DNA of 27,928 nt from an uncultured Peptococcaceae bacterium (GTDB taxonomy: Bacteria; Bacillota; Peptococcia; Peptococcales; Peptococcaceae). Below the pieces are notes generated by a model. The model was given only the letters and a program-made list of their open reading frames with translations. It did not search any database and had not been told where the DNA came from. Shown here piece after piece: positions 1 through 9,400 of this stretch. The first letter of the stretch is position 1. Every line of letters starts with the position of its first letter. Position numbers and translations under genes: made by a program. The stretch lies in the NCBI GenBank assembly GCA_902492275.1, contig CABUKW010000022.1:1-27928 (forward strand), given 5' to 3'.

Positions 1-287
1 CTTATTCATATCATTCACTCTTTTCTGAAAATTGAAATTAGTTTCAGTATAACATGTTTTGCAGAAAAAACAATGGTTCGACGACGAATGAATGTTGTTT
101 TTTGCCTGCAATATAGCTCGTTTTACAGCGCATACTAAAAAATAAAAATAATAAAAAATCAGGCACCAGACAGGCAGCATCTGCATATGAAGAAAGAAAA
201 CGTATCTATGGGGAAAGAACGGTTGTGTTAGCAGTAATCACAAGGCATATCTTTCATAGAATATCGTAGAATAGTTGCGAGGAGCTG
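1..287. other. Gene-free left edge upstream of the ytxC-like gene
   Basis: AT-rich stretch without a convincing coding region. It holds a possible terminator (65-103) of a gene lying left of the window, then about 180 bases leading to the ytxC-like gene. I see no confident sigma-70 promoter. Weak TATCTT/TAGAAT-like hexamers occur near 250-270, but no good -35 element is paired with them. A sporulation sigma factor promoter is possible and cannot be judged by eye. Confidence 0.5.
65..103 (+). terminator. Possible terminator of an upstream gene
   Basis: AAAAAACAA (65-73) pairs perfectly with TTGTTTTTT (95-103). An inner GTTCG/CGAAT pairing (76-80 with 85-89, one G-U) can continue the stem after an internal loop. 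The A-tract/T-tract form could end transcription from either side. The upstream gene is not in the window, so this is a structural call only. Confidence 0.4.
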
Positions 288-293
288 GTGCAG

Positions 294-1079
294 ATGCAAA
301 ATATTTTTTTGGATATTCCGGCGGGAGCCTTAAAGCGAAATCCAGAGCTGACCGATTGGTTGGAGCATGGTCAGGCGCAGGCTGGAGCCTTACGGCAGCA
401 TGGTTATGACAGAATGCTGCTGCAAGCGGAGAACGTAAGTGAATTTTATAATTTGCTGGAAACCGTTATTTTTCAGGAGAGTATGCACTGGATTCTACAG
501 GAGGAAAGCAGTTATTACCGGCATTTGCTAGAGCCGGAGGCTTATAGTGATTTTCAGCAGCAGGCGAAGCGCCGCATTGAAAAAATGGAGCCGCAACTGC
601 GCGGGCTCATTCGCCGGGATTTGGAGCGTATGCTGCCAGACACCGGTTGCTTTAATGTGAGCGGCTATCTGCGTTTTTCGGCTAAGCGCTTAAAGCGTCT
701 GCTGCAGCGGCTGATGCAGGAGGAATATCATCGTTTGGAAAGTGAACTGGAGCAGGAGGAGTTTGTGGAGCTGCTGCGCTTTTTCATTTCGGTGCAGCCG
801 CCTTTGCTAGAGCAAGCCTATTTAACGCTGTATGGCGATCATTTTACCTTAACCGACGAATGGGGCAATGATTTGCGGCAGATTTATCTGGAATCGCTGT
901 TGGAGGAGGAAATCACCGGCGTCAGCGAGAATGATTTAATCATGAGCATTTTAATCACCTTGCTGCCCCGCACCATTTATCTGGAAGTAAAGGAACGGCC
1001 AAAATCTGGTGAATTTTTAGTGCTGCTGCAGCGGGTTTTTGGTGAGCAGATGGTTTGGCAAAAAGCAGAGCAAAAATAA
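294..1079 (+). CDS. ytxC: YtxC-like putative sporulation protein
   Basis: A 261-residue soluble, charged, helix-rich protein. The second half resembles the YtxC sporulation family of Bacillota: a GYLRF stretch (family members read roughly GFxxFRLK), then KRLKRLLQRLMQEEY, a FFISVQPP segment, and near the end SENDLIMSILITLLPRTIYL, matching the family's DLLIS-LIT--P-I pattern. The family is linked to sporulation but its biochemical role is unknown, so none is assigned. I chose ATG 294 because AGGAG at 280-284 is 9 bases upstream; the in-frame GTG at 288 would be only 3 bases from it. A strong terminator follows at once, so the gene is probably monocistronic. Its presence argues for a spore-forming host. 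The family call rests on remembered motifs and could be a distant relative. Confidence 0.7.
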   Translation: MQNIFLDIPAGALKRNPELTDWLEHGQAQAGALRQHGYDRMLLQAENVSEFYNLLETVIFQESMHWILQEESSYYRHLLEPEAYSDFQQQAKRRIEKMEPQLRGLIRRDLERMLPDTGCFNVSGYLRFSAKRLKRLLQRLMQEEYHRLESELEQEEFVELLRFFISVQPPLLEQAYLTLYGDHFTLTDEWGNDLRQIYLESLLEEEITGVSENDLIMSILITLLPRTIYLEVKERPKSGEFLVLLQRVFGEQMVWQKAEQK

Positions 1080-1085
1080 AAAAAC

Positions 1086-1121
1086 GGCTGCCGGAGCAAA
1101 AATTTCTGGCAGCCAGTTTTT
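1086..1121 (+). terminator. Rho-independent terminator of the ytxC-like gene
   Basis: A 10-bp stem, GGCTGCCGGA (1086-1095) with TCTGGCAGCC (1105-1114, one G-U), a 9-base loop, then AGTTTTTA. It begins 7 bases after the stop codon. Confidence 0.85.
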
Positions 1122-1281
1122 ATGTGGTATAGGTACAGCATAAAAAGAAAAAGCGATTACATGGCAATTGGCAGGAAAGGTGTGGAACGGGTTAGCGCCG
1201 CAAGTAGTGTCAGAATATTTATGACCTTTGAGCATTTGTGGTGACGCTGAGGTAGGTTGTCATGTGGATTGCCAGGAAATT

Positions 1282-1317
1282 TTGTGTTCCGGTTGGAAAT
1301 ATGTTATAATATAACAT
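1282..1317 (+). promoter_or_regulatory. Candidate promoter with a palindrome over the -10, ahead of the DUF445 gene
   Basis: A consensus TATAAT (1305-1310) lies 17 bases after a weak -35-like TTGTGT (1282-1287). The -10 sits inside ATGTTATAATATAACAT (1301-1317), two 8-base arms mirrored around one central base. That is typical of a regulator site on the polymerase footprint, but AT-rich palindromes also arise by chance. About 100 bases separate it from the start codon at 1414. Confidence 0.45.
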
Positions 1318-1413
1318 TCGTGATTGAGATAAATTGCTTGCAGTTTTTGAAAGTGGACATACTAGAGGATAGAGCGATAAGATAGAGTAGAACGGTGCAT
1401 AGGAGGAACGAAC

Positions 1414-4400
1414 ATGCTGACGCAATTGATAACAGAAACGCTGCTGGGTGCGCTGACTGGGTATGTGACCAATCATACGGCTATCCGCAGTCTGTTTCAG
1501 CCCGGCGGTGTGATTGAGCAGACCAGGGAGGAGTTTGCCCGGGAAGCTGGCCGTCTGTTGGAGGAGCAAGTGTTGACCCAGGCGGTGCTGCAGCAGCAAT
1601 TGCAGTTGCCGGAGGTACAGCAGAAGTTGGCGCAGGCGCTGGAAGCATTTTTGCAGAGGGAATTGCCGCAGGCATTGCAGCAGCAAAAACTCTCTGCGTT
1701 GCCGGACTCTGCGGAGCGCACTGCTTTTCTGCAGGAGCTGGCGATACAATTTTTGCAGCAGGAACGGGAGCAGATTTTGTTGCTGTTGAAAAAACATCTG
1801 CCCTTACAGCAGCTTTTGACGGAAGCACAATGCCAGCGGCTGACGAAACAGTTGGAGCAGACCTTGTTGGCGGCGTTGCAGCAGGAGCATTTTGCAGAAC
1901 GGCTTTGGCGCAGCTGGCAGGCTGAGAAAGGCTCTGACAATTTGGAAAAGCTGGGGCTTGGACCACTGTGCGAACAGATACTTGATAATACGGCTATGCT
2001 CAGCAGCCAATGGCCTGCATGGATACAGGAACAATATGAATCGGAACTGGAACAGCTACTGCTGCAGACCATTGCGCAGCTGCAGCTCCGTCCGGTTTTA
2101 TTGGAGCTGGATCAATATATGGCCGACGCTGTTCTGGGCCAGTATTTACACTGTGACGGGCAGGAGCTGTGCGAGGGCATTTTGGCGGCGCTGAAAAGTT
2201 CAGAAGGGGAAGCCTTTCTGGCCTTTGCGGCCCAACAGCTGGTGCAGGCCCTGGAAACAGTGACAGTATCGGCCAGTCAGGTGATTCCCGCCGCATGGCT
2301 GGAGGCGTTGGCGCCGTTGCTGCAGCAGCAAATGCCGTCGTTGCTGGAAGATGTGCTGAACTGGCTGGAAGCCAATCGGCAGTCGGTGGAGGCTATGCTG
2401 GAAAGCGCGGTGGATGAGGTGGCCGCCGAGGCTGGCGGAATGAAGGGTATGCTGTTGCTGCAGCTGAAGGACAACCTATTGCAGCAGATTTTACAGCAGA
2501 CCGATTTGGGAACGCTGTTGGCCCCCTATTTCTTGAATGGACAGAACAGTGAACAGACGGCGGCCGCACTGTTGGAGCAGGTTCGCCGGGCGTTGCAGGA
2601 GCAGAGCCTGGGGGAATTGGTACAGCGCTGGAATCAAAAAGGGCAGGTGCAGCGGATTTTGCAGCAGCTTTTGACCGAGAATCTGCAGCAGGTGTTCGCG
2701 CAGTCGGGGCCCGAATTGGCAACACAGCTGCTGAACTGGAAGCCCGGTTCGCTGCAGTTGGCCCAATATCAGCCGGTTATAGAGCAGTGGCTGGCAGGAT
2801 TTTTGCTGCGTCGGTTGGACAAGGTGGATATGGAGGCCCTGCTGCGGGGACAAAGGCAAAATTTGTTGGGGTTGACCGGCAATCAATTGCTGAATCTGGA
2901 AGAACAGCAAGCAGCAGACTGGCTGCAGAAGCTGGTGCGGCAGGGCTGCCGGCATCTGGCGGAACAGCTGTCCCAGATGCCGGCCAAGGAACTATATGGA
3001 GCGCTGTATGATGGATTGGTGCATTTGGTGGAGCAGCGGGGCCAACAGCTGCTTCAGCAGCTGGCAGACCAATATACAGGAGAACAGATCTTAGCGCTGG
3101 CGCAGCCGTGGCTTTCAGAAAAGCAACCCCAATTGCTGACAGCCTTAACAGAGCTGGGTCTATCGGCCATGCAGGGCCGTTTGAGCAAGCTGGCAGAAGG
3201 GCAAATTCAGCAGTTAAGCGAAGAAGAAATGCTGAAGCTGGTGGAGGATTTTATGGGCCGGGAGCTGCAGCCGCTCAATTATCTGGGCGCCGGTATGGGC
3301 GCAGTGGTTGGGGCAACCGTAGGTACGGCATTATCCATGGCAGTGCCTGCGGCAGCCATTGCCAACCCTGCCATGCTGGTTAGCGTGTTGGCAGGAAAAT
3401 CGGCAGTGTTTGGCGCGGTGGGCTATGGCACCAACTGTGCGGCGGTAAAGGGACTGTTCTGGCCTTATGAGCCAGTGGGCGGCATCGATATGCTGCAGGG
3501 CGTCATTCCCAAGCAGAAGGCCCGTTTTGCCCACAGCATGGGACATCTGGTGGAACGCTACGTCATCAATGGGGACGTATTGGAACAGTTGCTGCAGCAG
3601 GGCCGGCCCCAGTGGATGGCCTATAGCGCTGCATTGGCAGGAAACCGGCAGCAGATGGGAGCCCTGGCAGCGGAGATGGCGGCTTACCGCAAGCCGATGA
3701 TTCAGGCTTTGCAGCGTTGGCTGGAGCGGCAAGGGACGGCAGGCTGCAAAGCAATATTGGAGCGACTGGGCGGCATGCCGCTGGCCTTTTTGTGCGGCAG
3801 TTCGCAGGAGGAAGGCCGACTGGAGCGTCAGCTTTTGCCTGCCGTGCAGCAATGGGCAACCCAACAGCTGCAGGCAGAAATTCCGCTTTCCCAAATCATC
3901 TCTTTTCAGCAGCTTTGGCCAAGCCTGCAGGGCTGGATCAGCAAGCAGCCGCTGCCAGATTTGACATCTCTGTGTCAGACTAGGCTGCAAAGCGGAGCTT
4001 CTTTTCAGCAAATGCTTTCTGCCCAGCAAAACCAGGCGCTGCAGCAGCATATACAAGGCTACGCTGAGGGTTGGCTGGCGCAGGAGCGGCACAGCGCAGA
4101 GCTGGCCGGTTGGCTGGCCGGATTCTTGGAAGAAAAGCGGTTTCAGCAATGGCTGGCCCAGCATGGCGACAGATTCATAGAACAAAATCTGTCCAGCCTG
4201 TTCCGGTTGGTAGAGCAGACGCTATTGTCGATGCTGCAGGAGAAACAGCAAGCCATTACAGCGGCGGTGCAGGCCATTTTAAACCGGCTGGGTTTGATGC
4301 AGCAAATGGGCTACAGTATGCTGGGCGGCGACGAGATTGTAGCCCAAATTGTGGACCGCCTGCTGCGGCAGAAGCTGCCCATCTTTTTATCGGTAAAGCG

Positions 4401-5271
4401 AAAGGAACTGCAAGCACTTTGTTTGCAGTGCTGGCAGCAGCAGATTTTTCCTGCTTTGCTGCAGCTTCCGATCTCGCAACAGCAGTTACAGACTATGCTG
4501 CAATCGTTGCTGGCTCAACCGGTGCTGCACCAGTGTGCAGGTCGGATTGCTGCGCAGGCTGTAGAAAAAGCGACGGCGCTGCCGCTGAAAACCTGGGGAA
4601 ACTGGCTGCAGTTGGACGGGCTGCTGGAGCGGATACAGCTGCAGCTAGGGTTTCAATGGCAGATGCACGGCGCTGCGGCCTTGGATTGCTGGCAGCCTCT
4701 GGCAGAGCAAGTTTATCTGCAAAAGCTGGGGCCGTTGACACTTCGACAGCTGACGGCCGGTTATCAAGGCTCGTTGCCGTTGGAACAGCTACTGCAGTGT
4801 AATGGGTTGCATCGTTGGCTGGGCAGTCTGCAGCTGCGTCTGCAGGAAAACATCTCCATTACCAGGCTTCAACAATGGCTGGATTGGCCGCAGGCAGCGG
4901 CTGTGCTGGAGCAGGGCTGGACATCGCTGCTGGCCGATGAACAGTTTCAGCAGTGGCTGGCGTATGAAGGGGAAATGCTAGTATTGCAACTTACGACCCA
5001 GTGGGAGCGTTTGCTGCCGGAGGACAGCCGGATGGCTTTGCTGCAGCCTATGATGGAGGCGGCTTTTGCAGTAGCGGAAGAATATGGCGTGCAGCTGCTG
5101 GAGGCGATGGATTTATCCCGATTGGCTGAGCGGCAACTGATTGCCATGGACAGCGCCCATCTGGAAACGGTAGTACGGGGTTTTGCCAGTCAATATCTGG
5201 TGCACATCGAAAATCGGGGCTGGCTGGGCGCAGCCTTCGCCTTGCCCGGTATGTTGCTGCATCTACTGTAA
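1414..5271 (+). CDS. Giant two-module DUF445 family membrane-associated protein
   Basis: A 1285-residue protein, far longer than the usual 200-430 residues of DUF445 (YheB-like) proteins. The family's core signature appears twice. At the N-terminus a glycine-rich membrane segment leads to GYVTNHTAIRSLFQP (residues 16-30). The second core starts near residue 622 with NYLGAGMGAVVGATVG, then GYGTNCAAVKGLFWPYEP from about 670, LQGVIPKQKARFA and a family-like helix. The two YxTN motifs (17-20 and 671-674) are 654 residues apart, about half the protein, so it looks like a tandem duplication or fusion. The rest is long Leu/Gln-rich helix with many QQLLQQ-like heptads. The C-terminus (GWLGAAFALPGMLLHLL) is a hydrophobic segment, as family members usually have. 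Function is unknown. The start is supported by AGGAGG at 1401-1406. sbcD follows 26 bases later, suggesting cotranscription. Confidence 0.8.
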   Translation: MLTQLITETLLGALTGYVTNHTAIRSLFQPGGVIEQTREEFAREAGRLLEEQVLTQAVLQQQLQLPEVQQKLAQALEAFLQRELPQALQQQKLSALPDSAERTAFLQELAIQFLQQEREQILLLLKKHLPLQQLLTEAQCQRLTKQLEQTLLAALQQEHFAERLWRSWQAEKGSDNLEKLGLGPLCEQILDNTAMLSSQWPAWIQEQYESELEQLLLQTIAQLQLRPVLLELDQYMADAVLGQYLHCDGQELCEGILAALKSSEGEAFLAFAAQQLVQALETVTVSASQVIPAAWLEALAPLLQQQMPSLLEDVLNWLEANRQSVEAMLESAVDEVAAEAGGMKGMLLLQLKDNLLQQILQQTDLGTLLAPYFLNGQNSEQTAAALLEQVRRALQEQSLGELVQRWNQKGQVQRILQQLLTENLQQVFAQSGPELATQLLNWKPGSLQLAQYQPVIEQWLAGFLLRRLDKVDMEALLRGQRQNLLGLTGNQLLNLEEQQAADWLQKLVRQGCRHLAEQLSQMPAKELYGALYDGLVHLVEQRGQQLLQQLADQYTGEQILALAQPWLSEKQPQLLTALTELGLSAMQGRLSKLAEGQIQQLSEEEMLKLVEDFMGRELQPLNYLGAGMGAVVGATVGTALSMAVPAAAIANPAMLVSVLAGKSAVFGAVGYGTNCAAVKGLFWPYEPVGGIDMLQGVIPKQKARFAHSMGHLVERYVINGDVLEQLLQQGRPQWMAYSAALAGNRQQMGALAAEMAAYRKPMIQALQRWLERQGTAGCKAILERLGGMPLAFLCGSSQEEGRLERQLLPAVQQWATQQLQAEIPLSQIISFQQLWPSLQGWISKQPLPDLTSLCQTRLQSGASFQQMLSAQQNQALQQHIQGYAEGWLAQERHSAELAGWLAGFLEEKRFQQWLAQHGDRFIEQNLSSLFRLVEQTLLSMLQEKQQAITAAVQAILNRLGLMQQMGYSMLGGDEIVAQIVDRLLRQKLPIFLSVKRKELQALCLQCWQQQIFPALLQLPISQQQLQTMLQSLLAQPVLHQCAGRIAAQAVEKATALPLKTWGNWLQLDGLLERIQLQLGFQWQMHGAAALDCWQPLAEQVYLQKLGPLTLRQLTAGYQGSLPLEQLLQCNGLHRWLGSLQLRLQENISITRLQQWLDWPQAAAVLEQGWTSLLADEQFQQWLAYEGEMLVLQLTTQWERLLPEDSRMALLQPMMEAAFAVAEEYGVQLLEAMDLSRLAERQLIAMDSAHLETVVRGFASQYLVHIENRGWLGAAFALPGMLLHLL

Positions 5272-5297
5272 ACCTGTCAAGCGGAAAGGAGTTTGCT

Positions 5298-6461
5298 ATG
5301 CGCATTTTTCATATTTCGGACCTGCATATCGGCAAGCAGCTGTACGGATACAGCCTGCGGGAAGAACAGGCTCATATCCTGCGGCAGATTATAGCCTGTG
5401 CGCGGGAATACCGGCCCGATGTGCTGATCATTGCCGGTGATGTTTATGATAAGGCGGCGCCGTCGGCAGAGGCTTACGAGTTATTTAATCAGTTTCTCAA
5501 CAGTTTGTCTGAGCTGACGGAGCAAATGCCGGTGCTGGTCATTGCCGGCAATCATGACAACGGGGCCCGTTTGCAGTATGCCAGCGATTTTTTAGAGCGC
5601 AGCCAGATTTATGTGTCGGCTAAAGCGCCGGCGGAAGGAGAAGCTCTCAAACAGCTGGTGCTGCAGGATGATTATGGTCCGGTGCATTTTTATCTGCTGC
5701 CTTTTATCCGTCCCAGAGATGTGCGCCATTTGTTTGACGAGGGCGTTGTCACCAGCTATGACAGCGCTGTGCAGGCCGTTTTAGAGCGGGAGCAGATTGA
5801 TTACAGCCAGCGCAATGTGCTGGTGGCCCATCAATTCTTTGTAGCCGGTGAAACGGCGCCGGTGCTGTGCGAATCGGAGCAATCGGTGCTTTCGGTAGGC
5901 GGTATCGACAGCGTGGACGTCGGCCATGTGCGGCAGTTTGATTATGTGGCGCTGGGCCATATCCACGGCCCGCAGAAAATCGGCGGCGACCATATCCGCT
6001 ACAGCGGCGCGCCGTTGAAATATTCGGTCAGTGAAGCCCGGCATCAAAAGGGCATCACCTTGGTAACCCTGGGCGAAAAGGGTACGCCGCCGCAGATTGA
6101 ACTGCTGCCGCTGACGGCGCTGCGGGATGTGCGCACGCTGCAGGGCACTTTGGCAGAGGTGTTGGCGCAGGCGGTGGATGCCATGCAGGACGATTATGTG
6201 AGCATGACTCTGACCGATGAGGAGCCGCTTTACCGGCCCAAGGATCAGTTGGAGGAGCGGTATCGCCGTATTTTGGAGGTGCGGTTGGACAACCGGCGCG
6301 TTCGCCAGAAATTATCGGCCGATTTATCCTGCGAGGAGCATTTGCAGCCCTTAGAGGCCTTTCAGGCCTTTTATCAGGAAATGAACGGCCAACCTTTAAG
6401 CGAAGAAGAAGGGCGGCTGATGGCAGATATCATTGCTGCTGCGGCAGAGGAGGTGCAGTGA
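5298..6461 (+). CDS. sbcD: Exonuclease SbcD (Mre11-type nuclease subunit)
   Basis: A 387-residue metallophosphoesterase, the nuclease subunit of SbcCD. The complex opens hairpins and trims blocked DNA ends in repair and in control of palindromes. The calcineurin-type motifs are all in order: SDLHIGK (D8, H10), GDVYD (D48), GNHD (N85, H86), VAHQF and LGHIHGPQ. These are the expected metal ligands and catalytic histidine. The C-terminal third should bind the base of the SbcC coiled coil. The start has AAGGAG upstream. The stop codon is followed directly by the sbcC start, so the two are translationally coupled, and the DUF445 gene sits 26 bases upstream. The length is normal. Nothing looks broken. 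Confidence 0.95.
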   Translation: MRIFHISDLHIGKQLYGYSLREEQAHILRQIIACAREYRPDVLIIAGDVYDKAAPSAEAYELFNQFLNSLSELTEQMPVLVIAGNHDNGARLQYASDFLERSQIYVSAKAPAEGEALKQLVLQDDYGPVHFYLLPFIRPRDVRHLFDEGVVTSYDSAVQAVLEREQIDYSQRNVLVAHQFFVAGETAPVLCESEQSVLSVGGIDSVDVGHVRQFDYVALGHIHGPQKIGGDHIRYSGAPLKYSVSEARHQKGITLVTLGEKGTPPQIELLPLTALRDVRTLQGTLAEVLAQAVDAMQDDYVSMTLTDEEPLYRPKDQLEERYRRILEVRLDNRRVRQKLSADLSCEEHLQPLEAFQAFYQEMNGQPLSEEEGRLMADIIAAAAEEVQ

Positions 6462-9400
6462 GTGAAACCGCTTTATCTGAAAATGACAGCCTTTGGCTCC
6501 TATCAGGAGGCAGAGATTGATTTTACGGCAGTTGACCACGGATTATTTTTAATCACTGGCGATACCGGATCTGGCAAGACCACCATTTTTGACGCCATGA
6601 CCTTTGCGCTGTTTGATGAGACCAGCGGCGGTCAGCGCAACGGCGAAATGATGCGCAGTCAGTATGCGCGGCCTGATGTGATAACCGAGGTGCAGTTCCG
6701 GTTTTTGTATCATGACGAGGTGTACACTGTCATTCGGAAGCCGCGGCAAACCCGCTATAAAAAAATAGTGGATGAACAGGGAACGGAGCGCTACGAAAAA
6801 CTGAAAACCCTCTTTGGCCCAGAGGTGGAGTTGATTTTGCCGGACGGTAGCATTTATCCCGGCAAAAAACCGGAGACAGACCGAAAAATCAAAGACATTA
6901 TCGGGTTGGAGGCCAGCCAGTTTACTCAGATTGCCATGCTGGCCCAGGGGGATTTTCTGAAGCTGCTGCATGCGTCCTCCAAAGAGAGAATGCAGATTTT
7001 TGCCAAAATTTTTGATACCAGAATTTACAGAATCATTGAAGAATTGCTGCAGCAGTGGGCCAAAAGCAGCGGTGAAGCATTGGCGCAGAACCGAGAAGCC
7101 ATCGAACGAGAAATGGAGCGGTTTCAATGTATGGAGCGCAGCCAATATGCCGAAGCCTTTGCCGGCAGTCCCAAATTCAGCGAGAGCGCTCAAGAGGAAC
7201 TGCTGGCTTTGGCTGAACAGATTGTGCTAGAAGCGGAACAGCACAGAGCAGCGCTGGAGACACAGCTGCAGGCCGATGAGAAAGAACTGGAGCAGCTTCA
7301 GCAGATGCTGCACGGGGCGGAGGTGCTGAATCGTTTGTTTGAACAGTGTGCCGCTTTGAAGCAGGAACAGCAGCAATTGGCAGCACAGCAGACCGAGATG
7401 GCGCAGTTGGCCGAAAAGCTAGCTGTGGCCGAAAAGGCCGCTCTGGTGCAAACTCTGGAACGGGAGTATCAGGACAAAAAACGGGAGCAGGATGCGCTAG
7501 GGCAGCAAATCACCGCTCTGCAACAGCAGATTGGAGCGCAGCAGCAGAAAACGGCCCAACTGGAACAGCAGGCAGAGGAACAGCGCCGCTCCATGGAACA
7601 GGAGGAACCAGCGCTTTCCCGGGCCATCATGACCATAGAAGCCAATCTGCCCCAATATGCCGCCTATGAGAGCGCCTGGCAGCAACGGCAGCAGTGCAGC
7701 CGGCAAGGTCAGGAAAGAGACCAGCAGCTGCAGCAATGTCAGCAGCAACTGGAACAGCAACTGAACCAATTGGAGCAGGATCAGGCGCAGAGGAACAGTC
7801 TGGAAGCCCAGTTAGAGCCGGTGGATATGATTGGGCTGCGGATAGAGCGGCTGGAGGAGCGGAAAACAGCGCTCACAGAGCTGATACAGGCGCAGCAGCA
7901 GTTGGAGCAGCTGAAGCGCAACGGCACAGTCAGCCGCCGCAGCCAGCAGCAGGCACAGCAGCAGTGGCAGCAGCAGCAGGAACACTATCAGCAGCGCTAT
8001 CAGATATTTTTAGACAGTCAGGCGGCTATTTTGGCCGAAAACCTGCAGGAAGGACAGCCCTGTCCGGTGTGCGGCTCGGTGCATCATATCCGGCTGGCCC
8101 GGCAGGCAGGACAGTTGGTAGACAATGAAGCCATCAAGCAGGAGCACAGCCTGCTGGAACAAAAAGAGGCAATCTACCGGCAGGAAACCGATAAGCTGAC
8201 CGCAGTGATTCAGGAATATCGGGCCAAAGCGGAGGCTGTCAATCAAACAGGACGCAAGGTGCTGGGCGATAGCTTCGACGCAGCCAAGTGGGCGCCCGAT
8301 GAAATAGAGAAGGCTTTGCTGGCGGTGCAGCAGCAGTTGGCCGACGAACAGCAAAAGAAGACACAGGCAGAGCGGCGCACAGCCCAGCTGGCCAGCTGCA
8401 AACAGCAAATCCAACAGCGGGAGCAGACCATTCAGCAGCAGCGGGAACTGTTGCAAACCCTGACAGAACAAAAGCAGCAGACCGATGTACAATTAGCCGC
8501 TCTGAAAAGCCAGCTGGCCAGCATGAAGCAGCAGCTTCAGCATGCCGACAAGCAGGCGGCAGAACAGGAACTGACGGTGCTGCAGCGCAAGCTGCAAACG
8601 CTGAAAAGGGCCCAGCAGACAGCAGAACAGCAGTGGAATCAGGCCAGAGAGACCTTGAGTCAGCTGCAGGGAAACCTGCATGCCAGGGAAGGCAGCCTGA
8701 AGGACACCGCCGCCAAATGTCAGCAGGCGCAGAGATTGTGGCAGCAGGGGCTGAAGCAGCAGGGCTTCGACAGCGAAGCCGCCTATTGGGCAGCGGTGAT
8801 GGAGGCAGAAGCGCGGCAGGCAGGAAAAGCGGCATTGGAGCAGTACCAGCAGCAGGTGACGGCCAACAAGGCCCAATTACAGACGGTGCAGTCCAGCATT
8901 CAGGGGCAGCAGTCGGTGGATGTCAGCCTGTATCAGGAAAAGATTGCCGCACGCAAGCGGCAGATAGAGATCAACCGTCAAACATCTACGGTACTTTACA
9001 ACCTGATTGCAGTCGACAGGCAGGCGCTGAAGCAGGTGCAGGACCTCTATGAACAGCGCAAAACGTTGCACCAGCAATATATCCTGCTGAGCAATCTGGA
9101 TAACACGGCCAATGGCCGTTTAGCCGGGAAGCACATGAAATTTCAGACCTATATCCAGCGCCGGTATTTTAAGAAAATCATCGAGAATGCCAACCGGCGG
9201 CTGTATACCATGTCCAATCATCAGTTTATACTGCAGTGCCGGGATCTGGAGGATTTGGGCGCGCAGGGACAGGTGGGCCTGGATTTAGATGTGTACAGCA
9301 TCGTCAATGACCAGACTCGGGATGTAAAAACCTTGTCCGGCGGCGAATCCTTTATGGCAGCGCTGGCCATGGCGCTGGGCATGGCCGATTTCATTCAGCA

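Noticed and set aside
1219..2955. Long minus-strand open frames opposite the 5' half of the DUF445 gene
   Set aside because: They are Gln/Leu or Ser/Cys-rich mirror translations of a repetitive plus-strand gene, lack ribosome sites, and the plus frame shows clear family motifs.
3331..4185. A 284-codon minus-strand frame
   Set aside because: It lies wholly inside the second DUF445 module and arises from absence of CTA/TTA/TCA in GC-rich codons; no family features.
7900..8000. CAG-rich tandem-repeat-like DNA in sbcC
   Set aside because: The repetition follows from Gln codons in the coiled coil; no regular long unit suggesting a CRISPR or VNTR array is present.
8010..8876. Several minus-strand frames opposite sbcC
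   Set aside because: They are complements of the Gln-rich coiled coil and have no independent support.
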